This document shows, piece after piece, positions 15,951-24,866 of a stretch of DNA of 64,000 bases. How positions within the stretch are numbered: the first letter of the stretch is position 1; each line of letters begins with the position of its first letter. The DNA lies in NCBI GenBank assembly GCA_964434865.1, contig CAYSWV010000001.1, forward strand, positions 153,888-217,887, written 5' to 3'. Made by a program: the position numbers and the translations under genes. The notes beneath the pieces were generated by a model that saw only the letters and a program-made list of their open reading frames with translations, was not told the origin of the DNA and made no database searches. Source of the DNA: CAYSWV01 sp964434865. Its GTDB lineage: Bacteria; Cyanobacteriota; Cyanobacteriia; Thermostichales; Thermostichaceae.

Positions 15951-17738
15951 TTAAAGTTCTTTCAAGATTCGAAACTGAACATGGTTAACGGCTAACTGTC
16001 CGATGGAAGCACTGGGGATATTACACGTTTCAAATGGAATACCTTTGGCAATCTCAGCATGGGTCCAGGGTAATCCCATAAAGTAGCGTTCTGGGTAAGG
16101 CGGATCTCCTAAATCGTCGGTATTGGATTCCATCGGGACCCAACCCCAGCCTGGTAGATAAAACTCAATCCAGACATGGTTGTACTGAGGTAACAGCGGC
16201 ACTTGTTTTAACTCAGGAAAAGGGGGACACTTGTATCGACCCACAGTCCGACAGGCAATACCGTTGAGCCGAGCCAGGGCTAAGAGTAAACCCACATACT
16301 CGCCACAGGAGCCAAATCCCTGTTGAAGCACCACATCGGGAGGTTCAATGCGTGGTGTTACCCGATAAGCCAATTGATCGTAAACAAATTCTCGGATTTT
16401 AGCCATTTTCCGTAATACATTCGTCTCAGTCCCAATGGCGGCTCTAGCTGCTTCCTGAACAATGGGCATATTCATAGAGAGGTAGTCATCATCGACTAAA
16501 TAGCGAGTGGCCAGATCATCAGGGATGGCTAACATTTCAACATCTCGAGGATCAATTTGAAACTTGATGCTGTAGAGATCTAAAATCGCCTTCCAGCCAA
16601 AGATCCGAGCTTCATGGCTTTTAACCGATCCTAAATTATAAACAGCAATCTGTTGTCCTTGGAGCTGTTCTAAGTGAAACGGGTGACCAATCGCTGTGAC
16701 AGAATGGACAACCTGACGGCGGCTATGGCAGGGGAGCGCAATTTTCCAGATCAAGTCATGAAAGGTTTGAGGGTCTTCTTGATCAAATTCTTCTAAGTAG
16801 GTTAATTCAACCTGGTAGCCACTGGTCAGAGTATAACCAGCTCGCCGCTTGATCATTTGAGGTAAATAAACAATGGGACAATTTAAAGCAGAGGGATCGT
16901 TGACAGGATCTAAGTCACTGATTTTATCGTCTGGATGAGAAGGGAGGGGCTGGGGTGATCGGATGCGTAGAGGGGCAAGCAGGGTTTTATTGCGGATCGC
17001 CACTGATAGTGGATCAGGATCGTTAGGGCTGTCATGAATGTAGGATTCCTCAGTGGCATAGGCAACCCAGAGCTGATCATGCCAAAAGGTGAGGCCGGTT
17101 GGAGCCGGATAGGGGGTTAAAAATCGGGCGAGTTCTTCTCCTGTTTCAAGATCTAAAACATAGATGGTCTCCTCAACCCGATCACTAACCCAGATCACCT
17201 CATCCCTAACCACAATATGTTCTTGGCCAACACCAGGGGATCGGAATTCAGCCAAAACAGTTCCCGTTACAGGATCTAGCCGCCAGAGCTTGGATCGCTG
17301 ATGGCAACTAACTAGCAGATCGGTCTCAATGGGGGCTAAACTTTCAATCGGATCAGGTGCTGTGCAAACCTGATAGGGGTCTAAACTATGGGCTGTTGCC
17401 AGCTGACTGAGGGGTATCCGAAAAACAGATCGATCTCGGGCTAACCAAAGATCAACGTCAGTAGAGCGGCCCGCTGAGGGCGAACTTGCCAAAGCTGAGG
17501 TGTCTCGGAGTTCAAAGGCTAACAGGGGGTTCAAAACTTGATGATGGGCCGTTACTGGATCAATCTCGAAGATATAGCCCCAGGAGTGATCGAGTGCTAG
17601 TAGCCCTTGATGAGTAGAGGTGAGCCCTTCCAAAGCAGCGGCTCCCAGTGGCCGAATGTAAGGAACGTTGTAGGCTGGTTGAGTATATGAATGGGGCCAC
17701 CAAGACGGTAGAGAGCTAGTTGCAACTGAGCTAGACAT
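15951..17738 (-). CDS. Beta-propeller/transglutaminase-like fusion protein
   Basis: 595 residues in two halves. Residues 25-215 contain propeller-like blades (LWRLDPVTGTVLAEF, IYVLDLETGEELARF) similar to Vgb/PQQ-type repeats. After a linker (215-290) and a beta-rich segment (290-400), residues 430-560 form a transglutaminase core with nucleophile C478 in GFGSCGEYVG, H521 in YNHVWIEF and an acidic partner near D541. These folds usually act as cysteine proteases or amidases rather than true cross-linkers. No signal peptide is visible, so a cytoplasmic site is likely. ATG with a strong GAGGAG site. It is followed by the TPR gene. Specific function unknown. Confidence 0.85.
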   Translation of the reverse strand: MSSSVATSSLPSWWPHSYTQPAYNVPYIRPLGAAALEGLTSTHQGLLALDHSWGYIFEIDPVTAHHQVLNPLLAFELRDTSALASSPSAGRSTDVDLWLARDRSVFRIPLSQLATAHSLDPYQVCTAPDPIESLAPIETDLLVSCHQRSKLWRLDPVTGTVLAEFRSPGVGQEHIVVRDEVIWVSDRVEETIYVLDLETGEELARFLTPYPAPTGLTFWHDQLWVAYATEESYIHDSPNDPDPLSVAIRNKTLLAPLRIRSPQPLPSHPDDKISDLDPVNDPSALNCPIVYLPQMIKRRAGYTLTSGYQVELTYLEEFDQEDPQTFHDLIWKIALPCHSRRQVVHSVTAIGHPFHLEQLQGQQIAVYNLGSVKSHEARIFGWKAILDLYSIKFQIDPRDVEMLAIPDDLATRYLVDDDYLSMNMPIVQEAARAAIGTETNVLRKMAKIREFVYDQLAYRVTPRIEPPDVVLQQGFGSCGEYVGLLLALARLNGIACRTVGRYKCPPFPELKQVPLLPQYNHVWIEFYLPGWGWVPMESNTDDLGDPPYPERYFMGLPWTHAEIAKGIPFETCNIPSASIGQLAVNHVQFRILKEL

Positions 17739-17811
17739 GGTCTCCTCAACTCAAGGGGTGGATTGAATCAATGAATGCACTGAGATCGCAATAAATGCGC
17801 TGGGCCTAAAA

Positions 17812-18594
17812 TCATGAACCAGATTCAGATCCTTGTAATCCTGGCACCAAATCGGAGTTGATCGCTGAGCCTTGGGTTGGGGCCGCCCGTTCTGCTTTGA
17901 CCAGTTCCTGAAGATTGGGCACGGTTGTGGGGGCTGATGGTGAATGCTGGAGGCTCTTGAGAAAAGAGTCTGGGGTCACAATGCCAGCTGAAATCAGTAA
18001 CTTAAAGGCATCTTCGACCGACATCGATAGGTCAATTACAGCTGACTCTGGCACTAAAGCATACCATCCGGTTGAGGGATTCGGCGTGGTCGGCACAAAC
18101 ACATTAAGCATGGGACCTGGGCACGTTGAGGGATGGATGCGTGTCTCTACTGTTCCTGTGACAAAGGCAATCGCCCAGACCTGAGGTCGGGGATACTCTA
18201 GCAAGACAACTCGGCGGAATTTCTTGATGTCATCATTGAGTAAAGTACCCAGAAGCTGCTTCAATGTCTTGTAAACCAAGCCAGCAACAGGAATCACATT
18301 TAAAATTTTTTCCCCTAACGTGAGCAGCCATTGGCCCACAATATTTCGGGCCATAAACCCGATCACCAAAATAAACCCAACTGGAGCTGCAATCCCAACA
18401 GACAAGTTGATCAGAGTAATTAAGAGGGGATGCAGACCTTGGATCGGATTAAACTGCTTGGGCAAAATAGTTAAGAACTCAATACTCCAAGTGGCTACTT
18501 CCACCATTAACCAAATGGTTGTAGCGAGAGGAATCACAACTAATAATCCAGCAACAAAATAGTTTTTGAGACTTTGCTTGAATTTTGACATCAT
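17812..18594 (-). CDS. DUF502 family membrane protein
   Basis: About 260 residues. Two long hydrophobic regions near the N-terminus (LKNYFVAGLLVVIPLATTIWLMV, then the segment around LLITLINLSVGIAAPVGFILVIGFMA) are followed by a conserved soluble part (VYKTLKQLLGTL, FRRVVLLEYPRP, IAFVTG, VFVPTTPNPSTGW). This is the DUF502 family found in cyanobacteria, plants and many bacteria; the plant members are linked to membrane trafficking, while the bacterial role is not established. I chose the ATG pair at 18594/18591 since family proteins begin close to this point; an upstream TTG at 18648 lacks support. The Ser/Pro-rich C-terminus is variable. Confidence 0.88.
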   Translation of the reverse strand: MMSKFKQSLKNYFVAGLLVVIPLATTIWLMVEVATWSIEFLTILPKQFNPIQGLHPLLITLINLSVGIAAPVGFILVIGFMARNIVGQWLLTLGEKILNVIPVAGLVYKTLKQLLGTLLNDDIKKFRRVVLLEYPRPQVWAIAFVTGTVETRIHPSTCPGPMLNVFVPTTPNPSTGWYALVPESAVIDLSMSVEDAFKLLISAGIVTPDSFLKSLQHSPSAPTTVPNLQELVKAERAAPTQGSAINSDLVPGLQGSESGS

Positions 18595-18986
18595 AGGTGA
18601 GTAGTAGCTTAGGTCAGCAGGCAAGGCATCTTGCACCCATTGGTTCAACCCATACTATCGCGTCTTGTTTATCCTTTTTTATCCTTTAGTAGCAATCTCT
18701 GGTAGTAGCAATCTCTGGTAGTAGCAATCTCTGGCTCGTCAGGTGATAACAGAAATCTGTTACCATTTTAGAAAACCATCAAAAAATGTAAAAGAGTGTA
18801 CCTAGCTCTTGTGCCTGCGTTGTCGTGTAGAACAGCTGCTAGCTAGCACTCGGCTCCACTTAATCCCTCTCAGTCATCTGAAAGTAGTCACTGCCGAGTA
18901 TGACACGTTACAGAGTATGGAGTTTATGTGTGGATCTCACGACAAAAATCAGCAGGTCAGTGTTAGCAAGGCTATAGGTTTCTGGA
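18595..18986. other. Divergent intergenic region containing a short tandem repeat
   Basis: Spacer between the divergent DUF502 and SRPBCC genes. It contains three copies of a 16-bp repeat at 18688-18734. An open frame of about 60 codons at 18809-18994 has no family resemblance, runs into the SRPBCC start and is not called. Promoters for both flanking genes must lie here, but I cannot place them. Confidence 0.5.
18688..18734. repeat. Tandem 16-bp repeat, three copies
   Basis: The unit AGTAGCAATCTCTGGT occurs at 18688-18703 and 18704-18719, with a third copy at 18720-18734 lacking the last base. The copies are identical where complete, which indicates recent duplication by slippage. Confidence 0.9.
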
Positions 18987-19460
18987 ATGGCTAAGGATTG
19001 GTTAGAGCATACGTGTCAGATTGAGGTTCCTCTTGAAATTGATCGGGTTTGGCATCTCTGGTCCAACTTGGAGTTAATGCCCAACTGGATGAAGTGGATT
19101 CGATCAGTCGAATTAATTGATCAGGAGTTGTCTCGGTGGACCCTGGATACACGGGGTCTGACTTTTAGCTGGATCTCTCACACGCATACAGTGATTCAGC
19201 ATCAGATGATCAGCTGGACATCAGTGGATGGGTTGGCCAATCGGGGCACGCTCCGATTTTATGATCGCAAAGGGAGCACCGTTGTGAAGTTGACGGTTGC
19301 CTATGTTTTACCGGGCCTGCTCAAAATGATGGACTCTCTCTTTTTAGGTCAGGTGGTTGAGTCATCCCTGCAAGGGGATCTAGAGCGATTTCGGGAGTAT
19401 GCTCTCACTCATTTTGAGTGGTCCCCTCAACCTAATCAGACTCACCAAACTCACGGATGA
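18987..19460 (+). CDS. SRPBCC (START-like) cyclase/dehydrase family protein
   Basis: 157 residues with the SRPBCC fold pattern: an early strand (HTCQIEVPLEI), the helix VWHLWSNLELMPNWMKWIRSV, alternating strands through the middle, and a long C-terminal helix (VESSLQGDLERFREYAL). The LWSNLELMPNWMKWI block is typical of cyanobacterial cyclase/dehydrase-annotated SRPBCC proteins, which bind hydrophobic ligands. The ligand is unknown. ATG start. The 3' end converges on the PRC-barrel locus, and its stop overlaps the conserved downstream frame of that locus by ten bases. Confidence 0.85.
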   Translation: MAKDWLEHTCQIEVPLEIDRVWHLWSNLELMPNWMKWIRSVELIDQELSRWTLDTRGLTFSWISHTHTVIQHQMISWTSVDGLANRGTLRFYDRKGSTVVKLTVAYVLPGLLKMMDSLFLGQVVESSLQGDLERFREYALTHFEWSPQPNQTHQTHG

Positions 19461-19684
19461 CTGCGGTCTAGATCGGGCTGGGAGGGCGGCTCCAAGGGTT
19501 CATCAGCCCAGGCATCCTCAGGTGTTTCTAGGGATGTTCTCTTAGGTAGGGGATCTAAGGGATTGTTGGGTGGATCAGTAGAGGGGTTGACTGGTGGGTT
19601 GGCAGCTGGCTGCTCGACCCTAGGTGGCTGATTACGAGGAGCTGGCTTGAGAGGTGGTTCAATTGGGTCGTCTCGCTCTTATTC
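19451..19684 (-). pseudogene. Detached C-terminal tail of the PRC-barrel gene, behind two in-frame stops
   Basis: Reading on past the TAA stop of the PRC-barrel gene in the same frame gives GAA, a second TAA, then 75 sense codons (19678-19454) ending in TGA at 19453-19451. The decoded tail is rich in Pro, Asp and Glu (ERDDPIEPPLKPAPRNQPP near its start, ETPEDAWADEPLEPPSQP near its end), like the tail encoded just before the stops. It has no start codon of its own. I infer that it once was, or really is, the end of the same protein, interrupted by mutation or by a sequence error near the 18-base homopolymer. Confidence 0.6.
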
Positions 19685-20521
19685 TTAAATCGCTGCTGGT
19701 GGCGGGGGGGGGGGGGGGGGGCGGGCACGGCGAGAGCGTGCGGGCCGAGGGCGAGGGGCTGGGATGGGCTCAGGTTCCGGCTCGAGAGGTTCATAAGTGT
19801 CTTCATAAACCTCCTCATAGGCCTCGTCATAGTCGTCTTCATAGTCTTGCTCATAGTAGGTTTCAAACTCTTCTTCTTCTAAGGCAGAACGTCCGGTCCC
19901 TGGAGGTAGAGCTGCAATGGGTTCTCGTTGATCCCAAGAGGGTTTGATAATATTGAATCGCTCTAAAAGACTCTTGACTTCAGAGATACAGCGGGCTTCA
20001 GCCCCTTCAACAGTGATGATCCGTCGAGGCCCCACTTCAATGATGTCGTCACTGGATAACAGGTAGGTACTATCCACAATGCCGGGTAGTAAGGGGATCC
20101 CAAGGTTAGAAAGCACCAGCTCACTCACAAAGCCAGAGGCAATTTCAAAAACAAAATCTTTAACTTTGCCTAAACGGACTCCCGTTTCCGTCACCACTTC
20201 AGCTCCGACAACTTTAAGCAACCCTTCAGCCATGGGATTATACTCATCAAGGAGTGTTTCTTCAGATATTAAAATGGCATCAGGTCCAATAGCTCGAGCT
20301 TGAGCTAAATCAATCACAAGAGAGGTTCCAGGTTCTACGGGGCGTTGAGATCCTAATAGGCCTAAAGCAATCACTTGACGTTCTGTGAGATCCACCCATA
20401 TCTGATCGATAATCCCGAGGCGAGCAGCATTGGTCTGACTAATGACTTGAGTTCCTAAAATTTGGGAGCGGCGGCAGGATCCTCTCCGAACAATAGCAAC
20501 AGACTCACCAGCAGATGTCAT
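19685..20521 (-). CDS. PRC-barrel domain protein with acidic/proline-rich tail (probably truncated)
   Basis: 278 residues as read. Two PRC-barrel-like modules are visible: residues 18-95 (ILGTQVISQTNAARLGIIDQIWVD) and 96-180 (VVGAEVVTETGVRLGKVKDFVFE). PRC barrels are small beta domains found in RNA-processing and photosynthetic reaction-centre proteins. After about residue 215 the sequence turns into an acidic Tyr/Glu/Asp stretch and then Pro/Arg, ending in eight prolines encoded across an 18-base C tract. ATG with an AGGTGG site. The same frame resumes beyond two stops for 75 codons, so the natural protein is probably about 356 residues. Confidence 0.85.
   Translation of the reverse strand: MTSAGESVAIVRRGSCRRSQILGTQVISQTNAARLGIIDQIWVDLTERQVIALGLLGSQRPVEPGTSLVIDLAQARAIGPDAILISEETLLDEYNPMAEGLLKVVGAEVVTETGVRLGKVKDFVFEIASGFVSELVLSNLGIPLLPGIVDSTYLLSSDDIIEVGPRRIITVEGAEARCISEVKSLLERFNIIKPSWDQREPIAALPPGTGRSALEEEEFETYYEQDYEDDYDEAYEEVYEDTYEPLEPEPEPIPAPRPRPARSRRARPPPPPPPPAAI
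19704..19721. repeat. 18-base poly-G tract inside a coding region
   Basis: Eighteen consecutive G on the + strand (C on the coding strand) encode part of a proline run of the PRC-barrel protein. Such tracts are prone to length change in replication and to miscounting in sequencing. It lies 17 bases before the premature TAA stop of that gene. Confidence 0.95.
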
Positions 20522-20686
20522 GCTCCACCTCTTCCCAATCTAATCAAACTTATTAAAACAGACTGAGGTCTCTTCTCAGCTAACCATTTATGGCACAGAT
20601 GTGATTGCCACCACAAACGCCTTCAGCTTACAACCCACTTCAGGTCATCGCTCACCCAAGCCCTAAACTTTAGTAATAGCAAGGTT

Positions 20687-21775
20687 TCAGCGACAGTGCT
20701 GACGTCTGACTGAGTCTGTCCAGTCTTTGAAAGTTTGAGCCATGACGCCTAAAGAATAGTGAGCCTCAGCCCATTGGCGGCAGGTATGACGATCGATGTG
20801 CTTAACCTTATCGATAGCGGCCGCAATCTGAGCAACATTGTCAGGATCAATCACCCACCCTGTTTTGCCATCTTCTACAATTTCGGCCGGCCCTCCTCGC
20901 TGATAAGTGATAACTGGGACACCACAGGCTAAGGCTTCCACGACCACGACCCCAAACGCTTCAATCCACTTGGGTGTCATCAACAGGGCTCTGGATTGAC
21001 CTAGAATATCTTGCATCTTTTGAGTTGGAAAAAAGCCACGATAGGTAATCGGTGCATCGGGATAGCGGGTCCGCACTCGGTGCCAGTAATCAACATCTTG
21101 CATCCGGCCCAAAATATTGACTCGGATCTGCTTAGCCTGAGCAATGGCAGCACAGTCTTCGAGACCTTTTTCGGGTGAGATCCGCCCAATCCAACATAGG
21201 GGTCCATCGGTTTCTGGAATAAAGGTGTACTGACTCAGATCAATGCCACAGGGCAAGATCATAAACGGATTGTGACCCGCTTCAATCTGGGCTTGGGCAA
21301 ATTTAAAGGTTTGAGCTTGAGCCCGGCTATGAACCGCTACCGTATTGGGAAATCGATTCAACGTTTGCTGCAAGGTTAGATCTAGTGAGTGATTGGAAGA
21401 GGCCAGGCTAATAATGTGCACCACAGGTGTCCGGAAAAATTGCGTGAGGTAAAAGGGGAGCCAATCGTAAGCCCAATTCACCACCAGATCGAACTGCTCC
21501 TGCATTTGATAAGCTAACTCCCAAAGATTAGCCAGCACCGAGGGGAGCTGCATTTCAACGGGCCGACCTTGAACGGGAGGATAGGAGGGGGCTAAACCGG
21601 GAGCTGTGGTACAAGAGATCCCTTCAATCATCGATCCGGCGGGGGCCAGAACGTGCACTTGATCACCCTGGCGAGTCAGTTGCTGAGCTAAGTTAGTCAG
21701 ATTGAGTTCTACGCCACCCCCCGCACCCGATCCTAAAGGACCTAGAGGGTTTGAGACAAAAAGGTATCGCGTCAT
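20687..21775 (-). CDS. GT4-family glycosyltransferase
   Basis: 362 residues with the GT-B fold. The N-terminal domain carries a Gly-rich loop (GPLGSGAGGGVELNLTNLA). The C-terminal nucleotide-sugar domain has GRISPEKGLED near 197 and the retaining E-x7-E motif EAFGVVVVEALACGVPV near 272-288, followed by RGGPAEIV and GKTGWVI. It would transfer a sugar from a nucleotide-sugar donor at the cytoplasmic face. The acceptor is unknown. ATG start without a clear Shine-Dalgarno sequence. It stands alone between the PRC-barrel gene (same strand) and the divergent UPF0182 gene. Confidence 0.92.
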   Translation of the reverse strand: MTRYLFVSNPLGPLGSGAGGGVELNLTNLAQQLTRQGDQVHVLAPAGSMIEGISCTTAPGLAPSYPPVQGRPVEMQLPSVLANLWELAYQMQEQFDLVVNWAYDWLPFYLTQFFRTPVVHIISLASSNHSLDLTLQQTLNRFPNTVAVHSRAQAQTFKFAQAQIEAGHNPFMILPCGIDLSQYTFIPETDGPLCWIGRISPEKGLEDCAAIAQAKQIRVNILGRMQDVDYWHRVRTRYPDAPITYRGFFPTQKMQDILGQSRALLMTPKWIEAFGVVVVEALACGVPVITYQRGGPAEIVEDGKTGWVIDPDNVAQIAAAIDKVKHIDRHTCRQWAEAHYSLGVMAQTFKDWTDSVRRQHCR

Positions 21776-21938
21776 AGTCTAGCTGTAGATGAAGGGCTGG
21801 CTTGGATCGGAATCTAGGGACCTGTAATAGTACTTAATAACAGGTTTTTTGGAAACATGGGGAGATCTGGAGACGACTCTAAAATCTCAAGTTAGACTTT
21901 GACCATATCTCAGATCCAGTGTCTAGTTGGCTAATGTC

Positions 21939-24647
21939 ATGTCTAACTCTTCAAGATCACCGGCAATATCACCGGCTTGGTGGCTGTTGACGCTCTTACT
22001 AGGGGTTGGATGTGCTCTGATTATCTTTGACCAATTTACCGCCTTCTATGCCGATCGGGCTTGGTTTGATAGTTTAGGCTTTGCATCTGCTTTATGGACG
22101 GCTGTGCGTTCTCGCTGGGCCATTGGTGCTATTGCCTTTTGGGTAGGTTATGGCTTGTTATGGATTAACATTCGTCATGCCTGGCGTAATCCCCCCATCC
22201 TAGGGTTACAACTCATTTTCCTAAGCATTAGTGGTAGCTTTGCTTGGATCTTAATGCGGCGCTGGTTGGTGATTATGACCTGGATCTATCGGCGCTCGGT
22301 TGGGATTGAGGATCCTATTTTTCATCAGGATCTAAGTTTTTATATTTTTAGTCTGCCTTATTGGGAATTATTGCAACGGTGGAGCTTTAATCTGTTGTGT
22401 TTGATTCTGTTTATTGTAGGTGTTATTTATTTAACTGAAATTGGATTAGCCAAACAGCGATTAACGTTGGCGCTAACGATTACAGCCCAACGACATCTGC
22501 TGCTGCTGGGTGGATCGCTACTCGGGATTCAAGCTTGGGGTCATTGGTTAAGCCGCTATGAACTCCTGTATTCTACTCGGGGTACCGTTTTTGGAGCTGG
22601 CTACACGGATGTCCACGCTCAACTTCCAGCTAATACGGCCTTGGCTGCGATTGCGGCCATGACAGCGGTTGCCTTTATTTGGATTACCGTTCGACAAACT
22701 CGGACATCATTTCTGACTGTGAAGCGGGGACCCTGGTTATGGTCAGTAGTGGTGCCTCTGGCGTTGCTGGGAGCTTATTTTTTATGCCAGCTTCTCATTG
22801 GCCAAGTCTATCCTGACATCGTGCAAGCCTTAGTGGTAACGCCCAATGGCCTGAAACGTGAATACCCCTATATTGAATACAACATTCAATTTACCCGGCA
22901 AGGATTTGACCTAAATAATATTGAAGTCCGCTCATTTCAGGACCAAGATCAACCCAGTTTGACATTTGAAGATCTAATCAATAATGCTGAGACCATTAAA
23001 AATATCCGCCTTTGGGATCCAGATCCCCTGTTGGCAACCTATCGTCAACTTCAAGAAATTCGGTCTTATTATCAGTTTCCTGATGTTGATGTTGATCGCT
23101 ATAACATTGGGGGTGAATTACGCCAGGTGATGCACTCAGCGCGAGAGCTAGATTACAGTCGAGTTCCCCCTGAGGCTCAGAAGTGGGATAACGAGCATTT
23201 TTTCTACACTCATGGCTATGGGGTAACACTGAGCCCTGTGAATGTGGTCCGGCCACGGGGTCTACCTGACTTTTACATTTTTGATATTCCCCCTCGAGCG
23301 CAAAATGATGCTATCGAAGCTGCAATCCCCCTAGAGCAACACTCCATTTACTATGGTGAACTGACAACAACTAAGGTCATTACAGGAACCAAAGCTCGAG
23401 AGCTGCATTACCCTAAACCTAATGGAGGGTACGTCTACAACCGCTACTTTGGTACAGGAGGGATCACCCTACCCGCCCTCTGGCAACGGTTTGTCTTAGC
23501 TTGGCACTTCCGCGATCCGCGGATTTTGATCAGTCAGTCTTTAGAACCCGATAGTAAGCTGTTGTTTAGGCGACAAATTCTAGAGCGTGTCAAACACATC
23601 ACCCCATTTTTACGTTATGACCGCGACCCCTACATGGTGATGGTGGCTGGACGCATGTACTGGGTTTTGGATGCCTACACCACCAGTGATCGCTATCCTT
23701 ACTCAGAAATAGGGACGGATCCCTATCCATTCAACTATATTCGTAACTCTGTCAAAGCTGTGGTGGATGCCTACGATGGTAGCGTTGACTTCTATATTGC
23801 CCGACCTGATGATCCCTTAATTCAAACTTATCAACACTTGTTTCCAGCCTTATTTAAGCCTATGGAGGCCATGCCCGCTCCCTTGCAAAATCATATTCGC
23901 TATCCCCTAGATCTGTTTCAAGTTCAAGCTGAGCAATTTGCGACGTACCATATGACAGAGCCAAGAATTTTTTATAATCGGGAAGATCAATGGCAGCTTT
24001 CTTTACAAGTCCGAGATGAAACATTGCAACAAATGGAGCCTCAATATCTGATCCTGAAATTGCAAGATGCAGAGGCGGCTGAATTTGTCCTGTTTTCTTC
24101 GTTTACCCCCATTCGTAAGCAGAACCTCATTGCTTGGATGGCCGCGCGCTGTGATGGTGAGCACTACGGTAAGCTGATTGTGTATGAATTTCCCAAGGGA
24201 CAACTGATCTTTGGTCCCCAGCAGGTGGAAGCTCGAATCAATCAAAATCCCGAGATTTCAGAACGGATTTCCCTTTGGAATGAACACGGTTCTCGGGTCA
24301 ATCAGGGCCATTTACTGGTGATTCCCATTAAAAACTCGTTGCTGTATGTTCAATCTCTCTTTTTAGAATCTGAAGATAGCCGGCTTCCACAGCTCACCCG
24401 TGTTATCGCAGCCTATGAGGATCATGTGGTTATGGCCTCAACACTAACTGCAGCTTTAGAGGCATTATTTGAACCTGAGCAATCCTCGGCGCTGTACCGT
24501 TTAGAGCCAGATCTGCTCCAGCAAGCTCTAGATCAATGGCAACAGGCTGAGCAGGCTCGTCAAACTCAAGACTGGACCACCTATAACCAGCTTAACCAAC
24601 AACTCCGTTCAATCTTAGAGCAACTTCAAGAAACCTCCGATCGTTAG
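21939..24647 (+). CDS. UPF0182 family membrane protein
   Basis: About 902 residues from the ATG at 21939; a TTG at 21927 is less likely. The first 290 residues contain about seven transmembrane helices with the family pattern (DQFTAFYADRAWFDSLGF, DLSFYIFSLPYW, LLYSTRGTVFGAGYTDVHA). A large extracytoplasmic domain follows, with typical UPF0182 blocks (PYIEYNIQFTRQGFDL, PNGGYVYNRYFGTGG, DRDPYMVMVAGRMYWVLDAY, YDGSVDFYIA). The C-terminal 60 residues form a Gln-rich coiled coil. The family is widespread in actinobacteria and cyanobacteria, but its function is unknown. Confidence 0.93.
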   Translation: MSNSSRSPAISPAWWLLTLLLGVGCALIIFDQFTAFYADRAWFDSLGFASALWTAVRSRWAIGAIAFWVGYGLLWINIRHAWRNPPILGLQLIFLSISGSFAWILMRRWLVIMTWIYRRSVGIEDPIFHQDLSFYIFSLPYWELLQRWSFNLLCLILFIVGVIYLTEIGLAKQRLTLALTITAQRHLLLLGGSLLGIQAWGHWLSRYELLYSTRGTVFGAGYTDVHAQLPANTALAAIAAMTAVAFIWITVRQTRTSFLTVKRGPWLWSVVVPLALLGAYFLCQLLIGQVYPDIVQALVVTPNGLKREYPYIEYNIQFTRQGFDLNNIEVRSFQDQDQPSLTFEDLINNAETIKNIRLWDPDPLLATYRQLQEIRSYYQFPDVDVDRYNIGGELRQVMHSARELDYSRVPPEAQKWDNEHFFYTHGYGVTLSPVNVVRPRGLPDFYIFDIPPRAQNDAIEAAIPLEQHSIYYGELTTTKVITGTKARELHYPKPNGGYVYNRYFGTGGITLPALWQRFVLAWHFRDPRILISQSLEPDSKLLFRRQILERVKHITPFLRYDRDPYMVMVAGRMYWVLDAYTTSDRYPYSEIGTDPYPFNYIRNSVKAVVDAYDGSVDFYIARPDDPLIQTYQHLFPALFKPMEAMPAPLQNHIRYPLDLFQVQAEQFATYHMTEPRIFYNREDQWQLSLQVRDETLQQMEPQYLILKLQDAEAAEFVLFSSFTPIRKQNLIAWMAARCDGEHYGKLIVYEFPKGQLIFGPQQVEARINQNPEISERISLWNEHGSRVNQGHLLVIPIKNSLLYVQSLFLESEDSRLPQLTRVIAAYEDHVVMASTLTAALEALFEPEQSSALYRLEPDLLQQALDQWQQAEQARQTQDWTTYNQLNQQLRSILEQLQETSDR

Positions 24648-24866
24648 ATAAACTATGCGCATGAGACTGAAGCAGATGAATCAGGGTAGGAGATGCTTAT
24701 GATACAAATCCCTGCAACGTCATTGTAGTCTTCACGGTTAGCTGGGCTACGGTTGAATGCAGAGTCTGAGGAGTAAAGGGCCAAACATCTGTATAATCAG
24801 GCTTTCAGCGTTTGCAATTCAATTAAAACACGTCAGACTAGGTTTAGAACGCTTTCAGGTACTGCT

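Noticed and set aside
18809..18994. Possible 61-residue protein upstream of the SRPBCC gene
   Set aside because: It overlaps the SRPBCC start, has no recognisable pattern and no clear ribosome binding site.
19654..19947. Glycine-rich frame on the + strand over the poly-G tract
   Set aside because: It is antisense to the PRC-barrel gene and is produced by the homopolymer.
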